From: Acanthosoma haemorrhoidale
Taxonomy: Eukaryota; Arthropoda; Insecta; Hemiptera; Acanthosomatidae
Length of the DNA: 64,000 nucleotides
Direction: 5' to 3'
NCBI GenBank assembly: GCA_930367205.1
Contig: OV884011.1
Span: 88,087,474 to 88,151,473 of the forward strand
Shown: one piece after another, positions 50,046 through 60,539 of the stretch
How positions within the stretch are numbered: the stretch's first letter is position 1
Layout of the letters: each line of letters begins with the position of its first letter
Translations under genes and position numbers: made by a program
Notes under the pieces: model-generated
What the model saw: only the letters and a program-made list of their open reading frames with translations
The model's database searches: none
What the model was told of the DNA's origin: nothing

Positions 50046-52920
50046 GTACAAAATGCATCGTGTTAACGAGACTGTGAGTTGGCCATACCAAGCTCACACA
50101 TCTATACCTCTTTGTAGGACTCCGCCGGCTTACACGTGAATCATCCCTTCTCTCAGTTTAACAATATTTTACGTGCCCAAACTACACACAGGAACAGAGG
50201 GATAACAATATAAAACCTCAAGTAATTTTAGCCAGTACCTAAAAGAGATCAAGATCATCAACGATTTATAATCCCAAGAGTCGTTGCTAATAACCACTAC
50301 AGTGTAACGAGACATTAAATATAAACAATTAAAAAAATATATCTTATCTACCACTGATGGGAGTCAATGACCAATGAACTTTGAAGCACCTCTGCCTCCC
50401 TCCTGTGTTTTATTGCAGCCAAGTATGTACCCTCAAATATCTGCAAGTTCCAACCTTGATTCTTCATCTTCCTCACAACATACACGACCGTCTAGAAAAT
50501 GGACCCTCCGCCTGATGAAATGGTTGGACGGTTCCAGTATAGTATAATTGTACGGTTCAAATCAAGATTAATTCAAAAGAACTAGGACTAGATCTCCCCA
50601 CCACGGACAGTTACAGATTAAAAGGAAAACGGAACACTCATGTGTCTCTGCTGTAACGACTCAGAGCCAACCGGAAAAAACAACACTACATCTGCAACAA
50701 TCAAGCAGACAAGAATGTTTGTCTGCTGTCGTCATTAGTTCTTTTCTTATGTAAACTGCATAGTGCCGTCGTTTTTGTTAATAATCTTCCACTGTTTATT
50801 ATCAGGATTTTCCCTTTTAGAGTAATCAAGGACTCATTGTAAAAATTAATTTTCTTAAAAGCGGATCTATGTATATTATTGATTCGCAAACATTACTGGT
50901 TGGAAGTATCGAACCGGTATTAGCGATCGAGCCGTGAAAGTATCGGATGAGGCGTGGCATTTACAAGACTGCCCTACAAATAAGGTCAGTCCTGGGTCCC
51001 CGGAAGGCGGCCATGAGAGCGGGTAAATAACATGTCAAGTGCGTTGCTGCTTGAACATGCTCGGTCCTCTCTGACCGTGAGAGTGTCTCAGGCGTGTGTG
51101 TGAGAGAGAGAGTGAATAAGGAGGGGGTCGAGAACTAAGGCTCTTACTCTACTGAAGGGAGAGGGTCTACTTTTAAACAAGTTCGGGGCACTCATTCAGT
51201 CTTTCTTATGTCTATCCATCCGCCTTTCTGTGTGACTGAATGTTCAACAATATATCAGTTGGACAAATAACCTAATCGGTCATCAATTGAAAAGATATAT
51301 TCTACGAGCATGACCCAGGGGGTGGCATATCTTTTGGTGAAGATATAACGGACATTATTATTTAAAAATTAAATTTTAATTAAACTGATCCTTATATATT
51401 TACTAAATCACTTCCCACTGACTTTTGAGGTCTCTTAAGTCAGACTTCTAAAGCAAAGAAGCAAATTTCGATTTTAAGTAGAGGATAAGTTAAATGCTTC
51501 TTCTTCCCAGGTGTTGCCTATTTAGAGATTAGGCTTGGAGTTTACACCGGCAATGATCTCTTTTATGGACAGTTTTTTTTTATTTATTTAATTAAATTTA
51601 ACATGAGGATGCATTGGATGCATAAGGAGTGCATGACTTAAAAACTAACAATATTTTTTGTGGTTAATAGAATTATCTAATGTAAAGGGTATTCGGTGAT
51701 CGGGCTCACCGTCGGGTTATGGGCAGTTCCTCTTCAATTTCGCATACAAAATTTTACCGCTAATAGCCTTGGGGAGAACTAACATTTAAAATTTTTTTTT
51801 TTTACAATAGAATGTTTAACTTGTCTTTCCACCTTTGTGCTCTTCAAATTATTTTGCAGTTTTGGAACCGATTATAACTGATCCTAGTAACTATTGATTG
51901 GAAATTTGTCTATTTTTATCACCATGTCATCACACTGAAATTCATATAAAACCAAGTCATATTTTAGAACCAAATTAAATAATATAAAAAAATGCGTACT
52001 TACCGTGAAAAGCCAAATATTTTAACAAAGTTTTTGAAGGAAAAGAAGAAATATGCAGGAAAATTGTTATAAATGATTGTGGTAGACAATATCCCACTGT
52101 ACATCGCCTGCATCAATCCTCTTTTGTGGTTCGATGGTTTCAAAAAATTGTGTTGAACTCGTTATATAACAATAAGGATTTAATTTTCTTTAGCAAAACA
52201 TGCATATATTTCTATACTTATTTTTGTGAAAAGTTTTATTTACTGAATTGTGACCATTGTTTCTGTCCTTTCCTCAAGCAGAAGCTGAAATGCGAAGTAA
52301 GTACGTAGAACCCTAAAAATAATGGTTTGAATAATAGCATAACTAGTTAGTCATTAAATTTCAAATGACAATTTGGAGTTGTTATAAACTAACAAAGTTG
52401 AACATGCTATTCTAAGCCTATATAATTTTGTTGTTCTTGTAGATTTCCAATTGCATTTGGTCGATTAAAATTTGCTAGATATTCTAGAAAAAAATGTGAT
52501 TATTTCCGAATCAAAAACAAATCTGTAAATCTGTTTCTGATTTCTTAGGTCATTGGGATTACATTCCTTTTATTGATGTACCGGTAAATTAAAACAAAGA
52601 TACATTGAAGGGAAGGCGTGATGTTAAACGATATACGGCTTCGTACGAACGAAATCATACTAAAGATTTAGCAATACCGATCGAATTGGTCCGGTGACAT
52701 ACCTCCTGTCACATCGTTGCACATTACATTGTACTTACTACAAGGGCAGGTTCAAGGTTTGGTTGTACTTGAAACCTTATGCAACTTACCACCATTTATC
52801 AGATAATGGTTATGTAATGTTGTGACTAATCATTGTACAGTAACGCTCCTTAGTAAATCAGTCTTCATCAATGATTGTCGTTTTAATAATTATTGGCGTA
52901 AGATAATTAGTACTGTAATA
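50046..52920. other. Unassigned, with a GC-richer block at 50.92-51.24 kb
   Basis: No gene is recognised. The block 50920-51240 is richer in GC and CpG and contains GTGTGTGTGAGAGAGAGAG near 51098, a simple repeat. The rest is AT-rich, without matches. The frame at 52126-52308 has no motif. Confidence 0.3.
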
Positions 52921-52985
52921 GGGCCGGGATATGAACCAGGCAACTACTAGTATCCTGTCCCATCTGAGCTACTACACAAGTCGCC
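52921..52985 (-). repeat. tRNA-like SINE head
   Basis: On the minus strand there is TAGCTCAGATGGGA (52958-52971), a near-perfect tRNA A box, followed after about 20 bases by TGGTTCATATCCC, a near-perfect B box. The distance between the boxes is shorter than in a real tRNA and no anticodon stem can be formed, so this is a tRNA-derived SINE head with an internal deletion. On its 3' side an AT-rich body runs to about 52830. Confidence 0.55.
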
Positions 52986-54727
52986 TTTGGGCCATGATAT
53001 TGTCTTTGCCGAATTTTGATTTTTTTTTTTTTTCAATTGGGTACGATGTGTTTATCTTCTTGATTGCTTTGATCAGTGTTGCATGTATTTTGCATACATT
53101 CAGTGCCATTATTTTTTTCGCTATCAAATAGTCCTCATATTTTTATCTCTGAAACTAAAACAAACAACGGCATTAACTCATTTTTTTGAAAGAGAAAAAC
53201 TTTTTAGTTTATTTTATACTTAATAGAATCCTGAAAGCATGACCGATATATAGACCCTAATAAAATGCGAACGGTTCTTTAGCACGTGAACGACGAATTC
53301 GATCAATATTTGTTCTTTAATGACTCTTGACTTGCATAATTGTTTTCCTATCTAATCTAGCTTCATACTTTATAAAATCGTGATTGCCAAGATTATTATT
53401 CAAACGTTATATGTTTACATTTCATCAGCTCACTGCTAAAACAATAATTACCGACAATAAAAGTTTAATGAACCCTTAAAACTTTCATCAATAAAGTTGT
53501 TAGGAATCCGGCCAACCAAAGTATTATGTTTATACAGTCCTAAAAAAAAATTAAAGATCTACGGTTTATTTTGTGGCTACTTTTAAATGAGTGGATGGAT
53601 TTCAATAAAAATACTAGTTAGATACGTTAAAATTCAATAAACATCTATGTTGCGAACGATACAGCTTTACATTACAAATTAATTTCTTAGATAGTACAAG
53701 GCTCATATCATTCGAATTAGATGTATTCCTTTGTTTATATTTCAATTCTGTATCATTCAAACAAATACATATTTCAAAAGTTTTTGAAGTGTTCCAGCAA
53801 CTTATAAATAACATTTAATACGGTCGTGTTTTAACAACCGTTTGTAATTTAGCAAAATAACCAGAGCAGCATAATAATCGCCGTTCTAGATTCTGACAAA
53901 ATCCGACATATAAATAAATTAACTTTGAGTCAGTTAGTTCTATAATTAAGTAACTTAAGAATGGCAAATTAATTGTTGTTTTTTCCGTAGTTAAAAGAAA
54001 GGTCAATGTCAAACCCAGCTCAAACACGCAATTCTAACAGGGGGAACTTTGAGCCGTTTATGACAATTTTATGGCCAGCCAGTTAAATTTAATATGGTTT
54101 GGTCTACTCGTGATTTCATTGCGGTCTTTCCATAAATTATATGATTTTTTATTCATTGGCGTGATAATTTTCTACTTGGTCTGTTATTGTCTAACTGTAC
54201 CATTGTTGCAGTACGTTTTCTAAACAAACTGTGTACTAGACAATATTCCCGCAGCCATTGTCTCTCTAAGCACTATCTACAATAGTATCTACTTCTCTCT
54301 ACTTAAATCGCAAACTGTTGCAAGTCATAGCGTCACAAACATGATGGATTATGTGTACATTATATCATGTATCAAGTGTCTTTTGTCCCGTGGTGGTGAT
54401 GTCTTTTGTCCCGGACAAAACGGAATCCTTTTATTTTCTATGACTGTTAAAAGTACCTGTCGGTCTCAGAGCCCACGGCACGCATTAGAAAAAAAATAAA
54501 AAGTCGATATCTGGTTGATTAATTTACCTGATAAAAAGGGGCTATTATGTTGTAATTAGTATTGGAGGAAAAAAAAAAAGTGCGATTTAAAACTGAGATA
54601 TTCGTTTATCCAAGGGCCGTAGGAAATAAATCGTGTAGAGGGTAACATTTTCGATGTTATTGTTTTTTTTGTACATCATTATTGTGTATGCAGAAGACTT
54701 TTGCTATTGGCATAGATCGATAAATGA
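52986..54727. other. AT-rich DNA with no recognised gene
   Basis: No coding or repeat signal is recognised. GTCTTTTGTCCCG occurs twice within 30 bases near 54378 and 54402. Short frames on both strands are unconvincing. Confidence 0.35.
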
Positions 54728-54955
54728 GTGTTGTTAGGTTTTCATCAAATGTATTAAAGAACAACGTTTCGGACATGTAAGTACGTCTACATCAGGTCCT
54801 TGTGTGAGGTAGAAGAGGATGTTGAGGTTTTAAAACATTTTGGAGAACTGAAAGAAGCCTTAACCAGTCAACATCCCCACCGCCTCCCACTAGGACCTGA
54901 TGCCTGTCGATACGTTGTCCATTAATAAACTTGATAAAAACCTAACAACTCAACA
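54728..54955. repeat. Inverted pair of hammerhead-like repeats (possible Penelope-like)
   Basis: The two ends are long imperfect inverted repeats, TTGTTAGGTTTTCATCAAAT at the left and its relative at the right. Each arm carries a hammerhead-like core pointing inward. On the minus strand at 54760-54799 there is GGAC, CTGATG, a GACGT/ATGTC stem, GAAACGTT and GTTC. On the plus strand at 54893-54920 there is GGAC, CTGATG, a lost stem, GATACGTT and GTCC. The GGAC/GTCC ends can pair as stem I. Known Penelope-like elements and retrozymes carry such ribozymes in their terminal repeats. Only about 95 bases lie between the two cores and none code. Confidence 0.5.
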
Positions 54956-55403
54956 AGCAGTGTTTAGAACTAAAAACTATATTGTCTTTAAATCAGATAT
55001 TTGGCATGAGACTTTTTCGAATAAGCTTTGTATTACATAAACTTATAACAAATAGAAAAATTACCGTTCGTTACAGAAATATTTATTTCGTCACTTAAAA
55101 TCACTATTACTTTGACTAATGTGTCACTAAATTATGGTTTCAGCTACCGTATTTCCAAACGTAATAGAAGATTTTGTTTTAAAAAGTTTTGTGTACGGAA
55201 TTTAATCCTCAAAAATTCTCGTGGTGGTGATATAGTATTAATAATTTTAGAATTATCCATGTTTTCGCACATAGTTCACTGCAAGAGATTTTTCATTAAA
55301 AGTTATTTATAAAACCTCACAAATTATATAAAAAGTAGATACGCTACAGTAAATATAAGTAAAAAAAGTAAGCACTTATGTTAAGTTTCCATATTTTGGA
55401 ATC
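54956..55403. other. AT-rich DNA with no recognised gene
   Basis: No gene is recognised. The plus-strand frame 55112-55312 is basic and of low complexity, with no motif. Confidence 0.35.
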
Positions 55404-55653
55404 TATATATCTGTACCTCGGAGGGATACAACACTATGTCCATTTTTTTGTCCAAGTGAAAAAAAACCGTAAAAAAGTTTTTTTTTCATTTTATAACAAT
55501 AAATAGAATGTTCTGGTAAAATAATGTTTCAACATCTCAATAAATAGCTGTGCCAATACAAACACTTTTTGTTGAAAAAAAGTTTAAAACTCCTCTCCTG
55601 TAAAGTTATGAAAATGGACATAGTGTTGTATCTCTCCGAGGTACAGATATATA
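55404..55653. mobile_element. Palindromic MITE, about 250 bp
   Basis: TATATATCTGTACCTCGGAG at 55404 is answered by its inverse ending at 55653. The inverted arms continue through GATACAACACTATGTCC with only a single mismatch, giving terminal repeats of about 42 bases. The middle is AT-rich with long A and T runs and codes for nothing. TA-rich flanks fit a TA-inserting superfamily, but the exact ends cannot be fixed because the flank itself is a TA repeat. Confidence 0.75.
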
Positions 55654-55939
55654 TTAAATAAAGGGTTTTGAAACAGAAAAAAAAGTTATTATATTGATTG
55701 ATTCTAGTATATAATATATACATATATATATGTTTGTTGTCATGCAGGACAGCTCAGATGTATCTTCACCAGTGGTTTCGTTTACACATTCCATTGATCC
55801 TAAACTTAAACTATCCGTTTCTAAACAAACATGAAATAATAAAACAAAATTTTGAGCTGTCGCATTTCTTTCCGGTGTGTTATATCTATAGTTTTATAAT
55901 GCTTGCTTTATATATAATATTTAAAATCTTGCTAATAAC
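55654..55939. other. AT-rich DNA, no element recognised
   Basis: A TA-rich simple stretch at about 55707-55733, then unassigned sequence. A 106-codon plus-strand frame (55698-56018) runs into repeat R1, and only its last 25 residues, which lie in R1, resemble a shared repeat product. Confidence 0.3.
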
Positions 55940-56200
55940 AAGTAGAAGGGGCCTGAGTAGAACTGTATACCTGCCTCGTGACTTCATGGAAGTCACTGAT
56001 GGTTCCTGTTATTTTTAAGTAAGCAACCGCATCCCTCCAAGACCTCCCTCCCTCTTCCCAGATTGCTATACTTTTCTAATACATATTTGTCTCTGGGTAT
56101 GGGGTCTGGGCCCCACTCGTCCCTAGACCTTCCAACCAGTATGCAGTAACGTAACTCTTAATATTTGTATATACTAGTGTTTTGTTTGTACATTTGTACT
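55940..56200 (+). repeat. Repeat R1, copy 3
   Basis: It matches the arms at 25.4 and 26.4 kb, from GTATACCTGCCTCG and CATGGAAGTCACTGATGG to ACTCTTAATATTTGTATATA and beyond. It lacks the CTCCTCTACAAAGATT flank shared by those arms. The first part can be read as the end of a protein (PRDFMEVTDGS) ending in a stop, as in the last codons of a LINE frame. R1 is thus probably the 3' end of another retroelement, but I cannot name its family. Confidence 0.55.
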
Positions 56201-57280
56201 GCGCCGAACAAGCACCTGGCAGTGTACTCAGTAACTTCACGGTAGTCTACCATCTAGAGATCCCTAACAATCGCTAACAGAATACATAACGAACAAATAC
56301 TCATACAAATAGCTCTTTCTAGGCTCACTAGTGACGCGCAAAAATTATGCATGTATGAAGATGTTATTTAACTTATGACTATGCTAAACATGTTTTATCT
56401 TTATTCCTTTACTCTACGGTTAATTAGGCTCATGTAAGCAATTAAATTACAAACTTATAACAAAAGAGTTCACATTTTAATTTTAATTAAGACCATAAAT
56501 GTTTCTTGAGATTTATCATCCGTTTCATCACGTTAGATTAAGAATGCCATTTAAGTTGTAGTACTTGAAAGGGCAATTGTGTAGTTTTGAGCGGTACTTC
56601 CTCGTTGTGGTGCAATGACATTGGACTCGGTGACCCGCGCTCCAGCACAATCTTTAGTGTTGTAAACTGCATACCAACCCCAGTCCTTGGTTCAGGTGTA
56701 CAGCCAGTCAGTATGCGGTTCAGCGTAACGAGATCAGCTCTGGAACTGATTCAATCGGGAACTTTATAATCGCACAGCTTTCTATTTTTAATTCCTCGTT
56801 GGATATTTATATCTACCGTGGATCGTGTTTAGGATATCTCTCAGTTCAAGGTGCAATGTACATAAAAATTTTAAAAATACTAATTCATAATATGTCATTA
56901 AAAACTTACATCAACAAATAATTCAGATGAAAGCTATTCTAACGTCCATCGCAACTAAAGTACTCTTTAAGATCATTGCTTTTTTATAGTAATGAACTTG
57001 TTCGATATTTATTGATTCGGCTAAAGACTTGTTAGAAAATTTATTTGAAACTGAATTTTTTGTTAACCCATCTGGCTACAGAATCACGAGCTGAGGACTA
57101 CCATGAAAAATCTCAGTGCACTATTTCTGGTCATCCCGGAAATTAATTAATAAATAGATTTAGGCCTCAAGGCAAATTAGAAGAATCACCTTGCGAAATT
57201 TCAGCTTATTGTTGTTGAGATAAAGTGATAAGACAGTGAGTAATACTTGGATTTAAATTTAATTACCATTTCATATTGAA
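56201..57280. other. AT-rich DNA with no recognised gene
   Basis: No gene recognised. The small plus-strand frame 56587-56769 covers a GC-richer patch but shows no motif. Confidence 0.35.
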
Positions 57281-57593
57281 ACTTCTTTATTGTGCTAAAA
57301 TTACAATCTTCCTTATAAGGCAATAAGTAATTGTGATAAATGTTTGCATTCATACCATATTTACAATTTTCATTCACTCGCTCATTCATAGAATACTTAC
57401 AAACAGCCCACAGACCTTCCAAATCCACATGGTTGACACCTCCCTCGTATGCGAAAGGGGAAGCCTTGGGAAGTCCCCCACGCTTCTCAGCCGCGTGGAG
57501 GCTGACGAAAAACGGGAGAGCCACATACGCTCAGGACATGATTGGAGAAACTGGCCATTGCCATATTTAGCAGGTCACGAGGCCGCTGCACTA
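57281..57593 (-). mobile_element. Jockey family A 3' UTR fragment, long type
   Basis: The minus strand carries the family A end: the stop region near GGCCTCGTGACCTGC, then the long 3' UTR with GCCTCCACGCGG and GACTTCCCAA-type blocks, and the CACAATAAAGAAG tail at 57281. It resembles the copies at 8.0 and 19.0 kb but has several small deletions. The plus-strand frames crossing it (57333-57752) are shadows. No clear target-site duplication was found. Confidence 0.65.
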
Positions 57594-58006
57594 AATTCTG
57601 GTTATTTCCGGTTCATGCAAGAACCTGCAACTAATGATGTTTTAATAAGGCTGCCTGGAATTAAAATTTCTTCTCCCAGACTAGAATCAAGCTTACACCT
57701 TACCGGGACCCGTGAACTGTACCTACACTTTCTTTCCGCTTCCATTATTTAGCTTAACTATTGAGCTATGTAAAATTTAACACTGTTTAAACTAATATTT
57801 CGACTTAACATTAAATGTAAAACACAAATTTTTCAGAAGAAGGCTTTATACTCTCCCAAATGTTTATTTTTGTTTAAATTAGTCTACTAAAATCAAACAC
57901 ATATGATGTAAAACAACTCAATGTGGTGGCCTTGCTACACCATACATCTGATAGACAATTAATTTATACCCTGGAAGCTATTGAAATTGAAAGTACACAA
58001 ATCAAA
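57594..58006. other. AT-rich DNA with no recognised gene
   Basis: Nothing recognised. Confidence 0.35.
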
Positions 58007-58092
58007 TCTGTATTGTGATAAAATCATATTATTATTGGGCAATACGTAATTGTGTCCAATGTTCTCATTCGTGCAATATTTACAATTTTAAA
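58007..58092 (-). repeat. Short diverged family A tail
   Basis: On the minus strand AATTGTAAATATTGCACGAA and ACACAATTACGTATTGCCC align with the last 85 bases of family A. The AATAAA is altered to AATACA. It is probably another extreme 5' truncation, older than the one at 27.9 kb. Confidence 0.45.
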
Positions 58093-59149
58093 ATTAGATT
58101 AGATTCTCTAACATCGGACAGTGTAAATAAAACAGAAGAAATATTTAACAGACGTATGCTAAGAACCCCCCCCCCCCCCCATACTTTCTAAATAAACCCA
58201 GTCATTGAGTGAAATCTGAAGAGGTAGCAAACCAATTTTAAAGTCTATATTAATATTAATTATTTTATTGAGTTTTTTTACACCATAAATTTGTTTTTTT
58301 TTTGGTTTTTTCCCCTTAGCTCTCAAATTTTTAAGATTATATATAAGGGAAAAATAAAGGAATTTATTTGGGGTGAGCGGATCCTTTTACTAGGAGTACC
58401 TGTTTGAAGGTGGAGTGAGGGAATTAAGGAGTGTGGGAAGCCCCGGTAGAGGTGGAAATGTTGTAGTGCAGTGGTGAGAGTCCACTGAAGGCTGAGCCTA
58501 GAGTCTCTCTAGGCATGTAGTGGAAGCTCACGTATATCATTGTGGTTTTTTTTTAATTATTTATTACTTATGTTCAAATTTTTTTTTTAATTTTAATAAA
58601 ACGGGATGGACCATTTCGCACTTGGTGACACTCAGTACTGTTAATATTTTGAATATATATTACTTATTGGTTGTTATTATTATTGTCGCGTTTAATGACT
58701 GTTTTTATTTGTACGAGTGTGCCAACTCGTTACATTACATACTAATACTACTCCAAACTTACGATTTTGGAAGGGCTTCAAATTTCCGTCTGCATTTGAT
58801 CCTCGGCACTGGTGTGGAAAGGTCTGCATAATTGCGCAAACAATTACTTTACAGCTCTGTTAAGAAAAATGGTGTGATCAATGACTGTTGATGACCGGTG
58901 TACTAGACTTTGACAACAAGAGCAAATAAATAAAAATGACATTGACGCTTACGTGCTAGGACGAGAAAGAGAAAACATATTTATTCTAATCGTTGGGGTA
59001 TCAGTAGTATTTGTTACTAGTAAACAGCCATAAAACCTCTTTGATGACAACCTGTTTATTACCTGAGGTTTTCTTCAAATACAGGTTGCATTTTATCAGG
59101 TAATAATAGAAACGAATATAAGATGCTAACTAACAAAAATAGTCATACG
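58093..59149. other. Unassigned, with a poly-C run and a hairpin
   Basis: A run of 15 C lies at 58166-58180. A perfect hairpin, GCCTAGAG and CTCTAGGC around TCT, is at 58496-58514 in a GC-richer block (58380-58540). No gene or repeat family was recognised, and the frame 58520-58831 has no motif. Confidence 0.35.
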
Positions 59150-59780
59150 CCACGCTTATTATTTCTCTCCTCTTCCACATATTTTACCATCCGGTTATTC
59201 CAGCCAGTTATCCGCTTTACCTAGCTAACTATCGCACTTGCTAACTTCGCCCAACCTGTCGCTTCGTTTCTAACTAATGACCTATAAATGTGTCCTCCGG
59301 CCAGCTCTGCTGTACGGTGCGCCGCTATTTACCTACTTGACTGACAATACAGTCAAATGTCTCCAACATTTCCAGAATGGGATCATGCAAAAGTGGTCCG
59401 ACATACCCCTCTCGAGAGGTTAAAGAACGCTGACCTGCACCCGTTGTTTGCCGTCGGTTGGTGAGTTCATCCGCCGGAGACACATCAAGTTTTTTGACTC
59501 GTTGCAGCACCCAACCAACCCAGTGTTTAACACTATGACCCCACCACCCCTCCCGCATTGATGGCAACAGACTGTCGGGGAAAATTAGGTCAAGAATTAG
59601 TATGTAAGGTAGTTTTAAGTTTGATCAAAAAGGTGAGCCCCATCACCTTTATTAGTCAGTTTAGTCTAGTCATGTATAATGTATATCATTTACTTGTTTA
59701 TTCATTATATAATTTTTCTAAAATAACTAAACCTGTATATAATGTAGCGATGCAACAGGAAATACAAAAATAATTTGTAA
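59150..59780 (+). pseudogene. Jockey family B C-terminal fragment and 3' UTR
   Basis: The plus strand contains YKCVLRPALLYGAPLF near 59288, FQNGIMQKWSDIP near 59370, GEFIRRRHIKFFDSLQ near 59462 and NPVFNTMTPPPLPH near 59520. This is the C-terminal tail of family B RT, with one frameshift near 59415. The 3' UTR follows and has the hairpin AGGTGA-GCCCCA-TCACCT at 59631-59648. It is closest in sequence to the deleted copy at 62.1 kb. The element is strongly 5'-truncated. Confidence 0.7.
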
Positions 59781-59897
59781 ATAGATTCGCATGAGGATCT
59801 ATAATTGTATATAATTATCTGTAAATTTAGAAGAGGTATGAAAAAAAAAAAAAGAAGCCAGTTATCGCATTGAATATACTTTACTACCTTATGCATA

Positions 59898-60007
59898 CAC
59901 AGGTGGACTGAAAAGTTTCCAACCTCAACATGAAGGTGATAATAAAATAAATAAAAGCTAGTGAAATAAAAGCTTTGTTAGGTCGGAAACTGTTCAGACC
60001 ACCCTCG
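59898..60007 (-). mobile_element. Mariner-type MITE, copy 2 (110 bp)
   Basis: It has the same length as copy 1 at 11959-12068 and the opposite orientation. TA dinucleotides at 59896-59897 and 60008-60009 flank it. Inverted ends share CAGGTGG and CTGAAAAGTTTCC. It differs from copy 1 at about seven positions. Confidence 0.85.
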
Positions 60008-60211
60008 TAGATATACACACATGCGTTCTTCACCAATCGACGAAAGGAGAGGATGGTTTTAGTTTCTAACCACCATTTTACTGGCTTCGTTTCCAGACCT
60101 TTATTATCGTCATCCAAATAGCGCTGCAATTCCCCTATTGCACGGCTTTTCTAGGCACCTGCAAGTGAACCAATTTAAATAAATTAGTGAATTTGACAGA
60201 CAAAGAAATAT

Positions 60212-60368
60212 AAAACAGTTTTATTGTTATTCCACAACTTATAACTTAATGTAATAGCGCTTTCGACAGCTCTAAGCTCTAAGTTATTTCTACAATAAAT
60301 CAAATGATAAAAACTTTTACCTGCTCATATAGAAACAAACTAATTACTAATATCATACATAGCAATGG
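60212..60368 (-). repeat. Repeat R2 copy 2, possible hammerhead relic
   Basis: It matches 11021-11199. On the minus strand the second half of a hammerhead core is intact: the 3' strand of stem II as AGCTGTC, then GAAA and GCGCTA (near 60256-60275). The first block CTGACGA is deleted. An AATAAA-like CAATAAAACTG end follows. See copy 1 for the reasoning. Confidence 0.4.
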
Positions 60369-60539
60369 TTACTTATTTTGTAATTGTATTTTTTATATAT
60401 TTTATCCTAAACTAGAATTTATGTATAAGTTGTCTTAATTCTCAATAATAAATTGTTACTCATCAAAAATTTTATTTTAGTACTACGCTAATCGTTTTAA
60501 TTTTATATTTTATTATATTTATAGGTAATATAAGTACTT

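Noticed and set aside
57281..57593. Target-site duplication TAAATT around this family A fragment
   Set aside because: The match is six bases of AT-rich sequence and could easily be chance.
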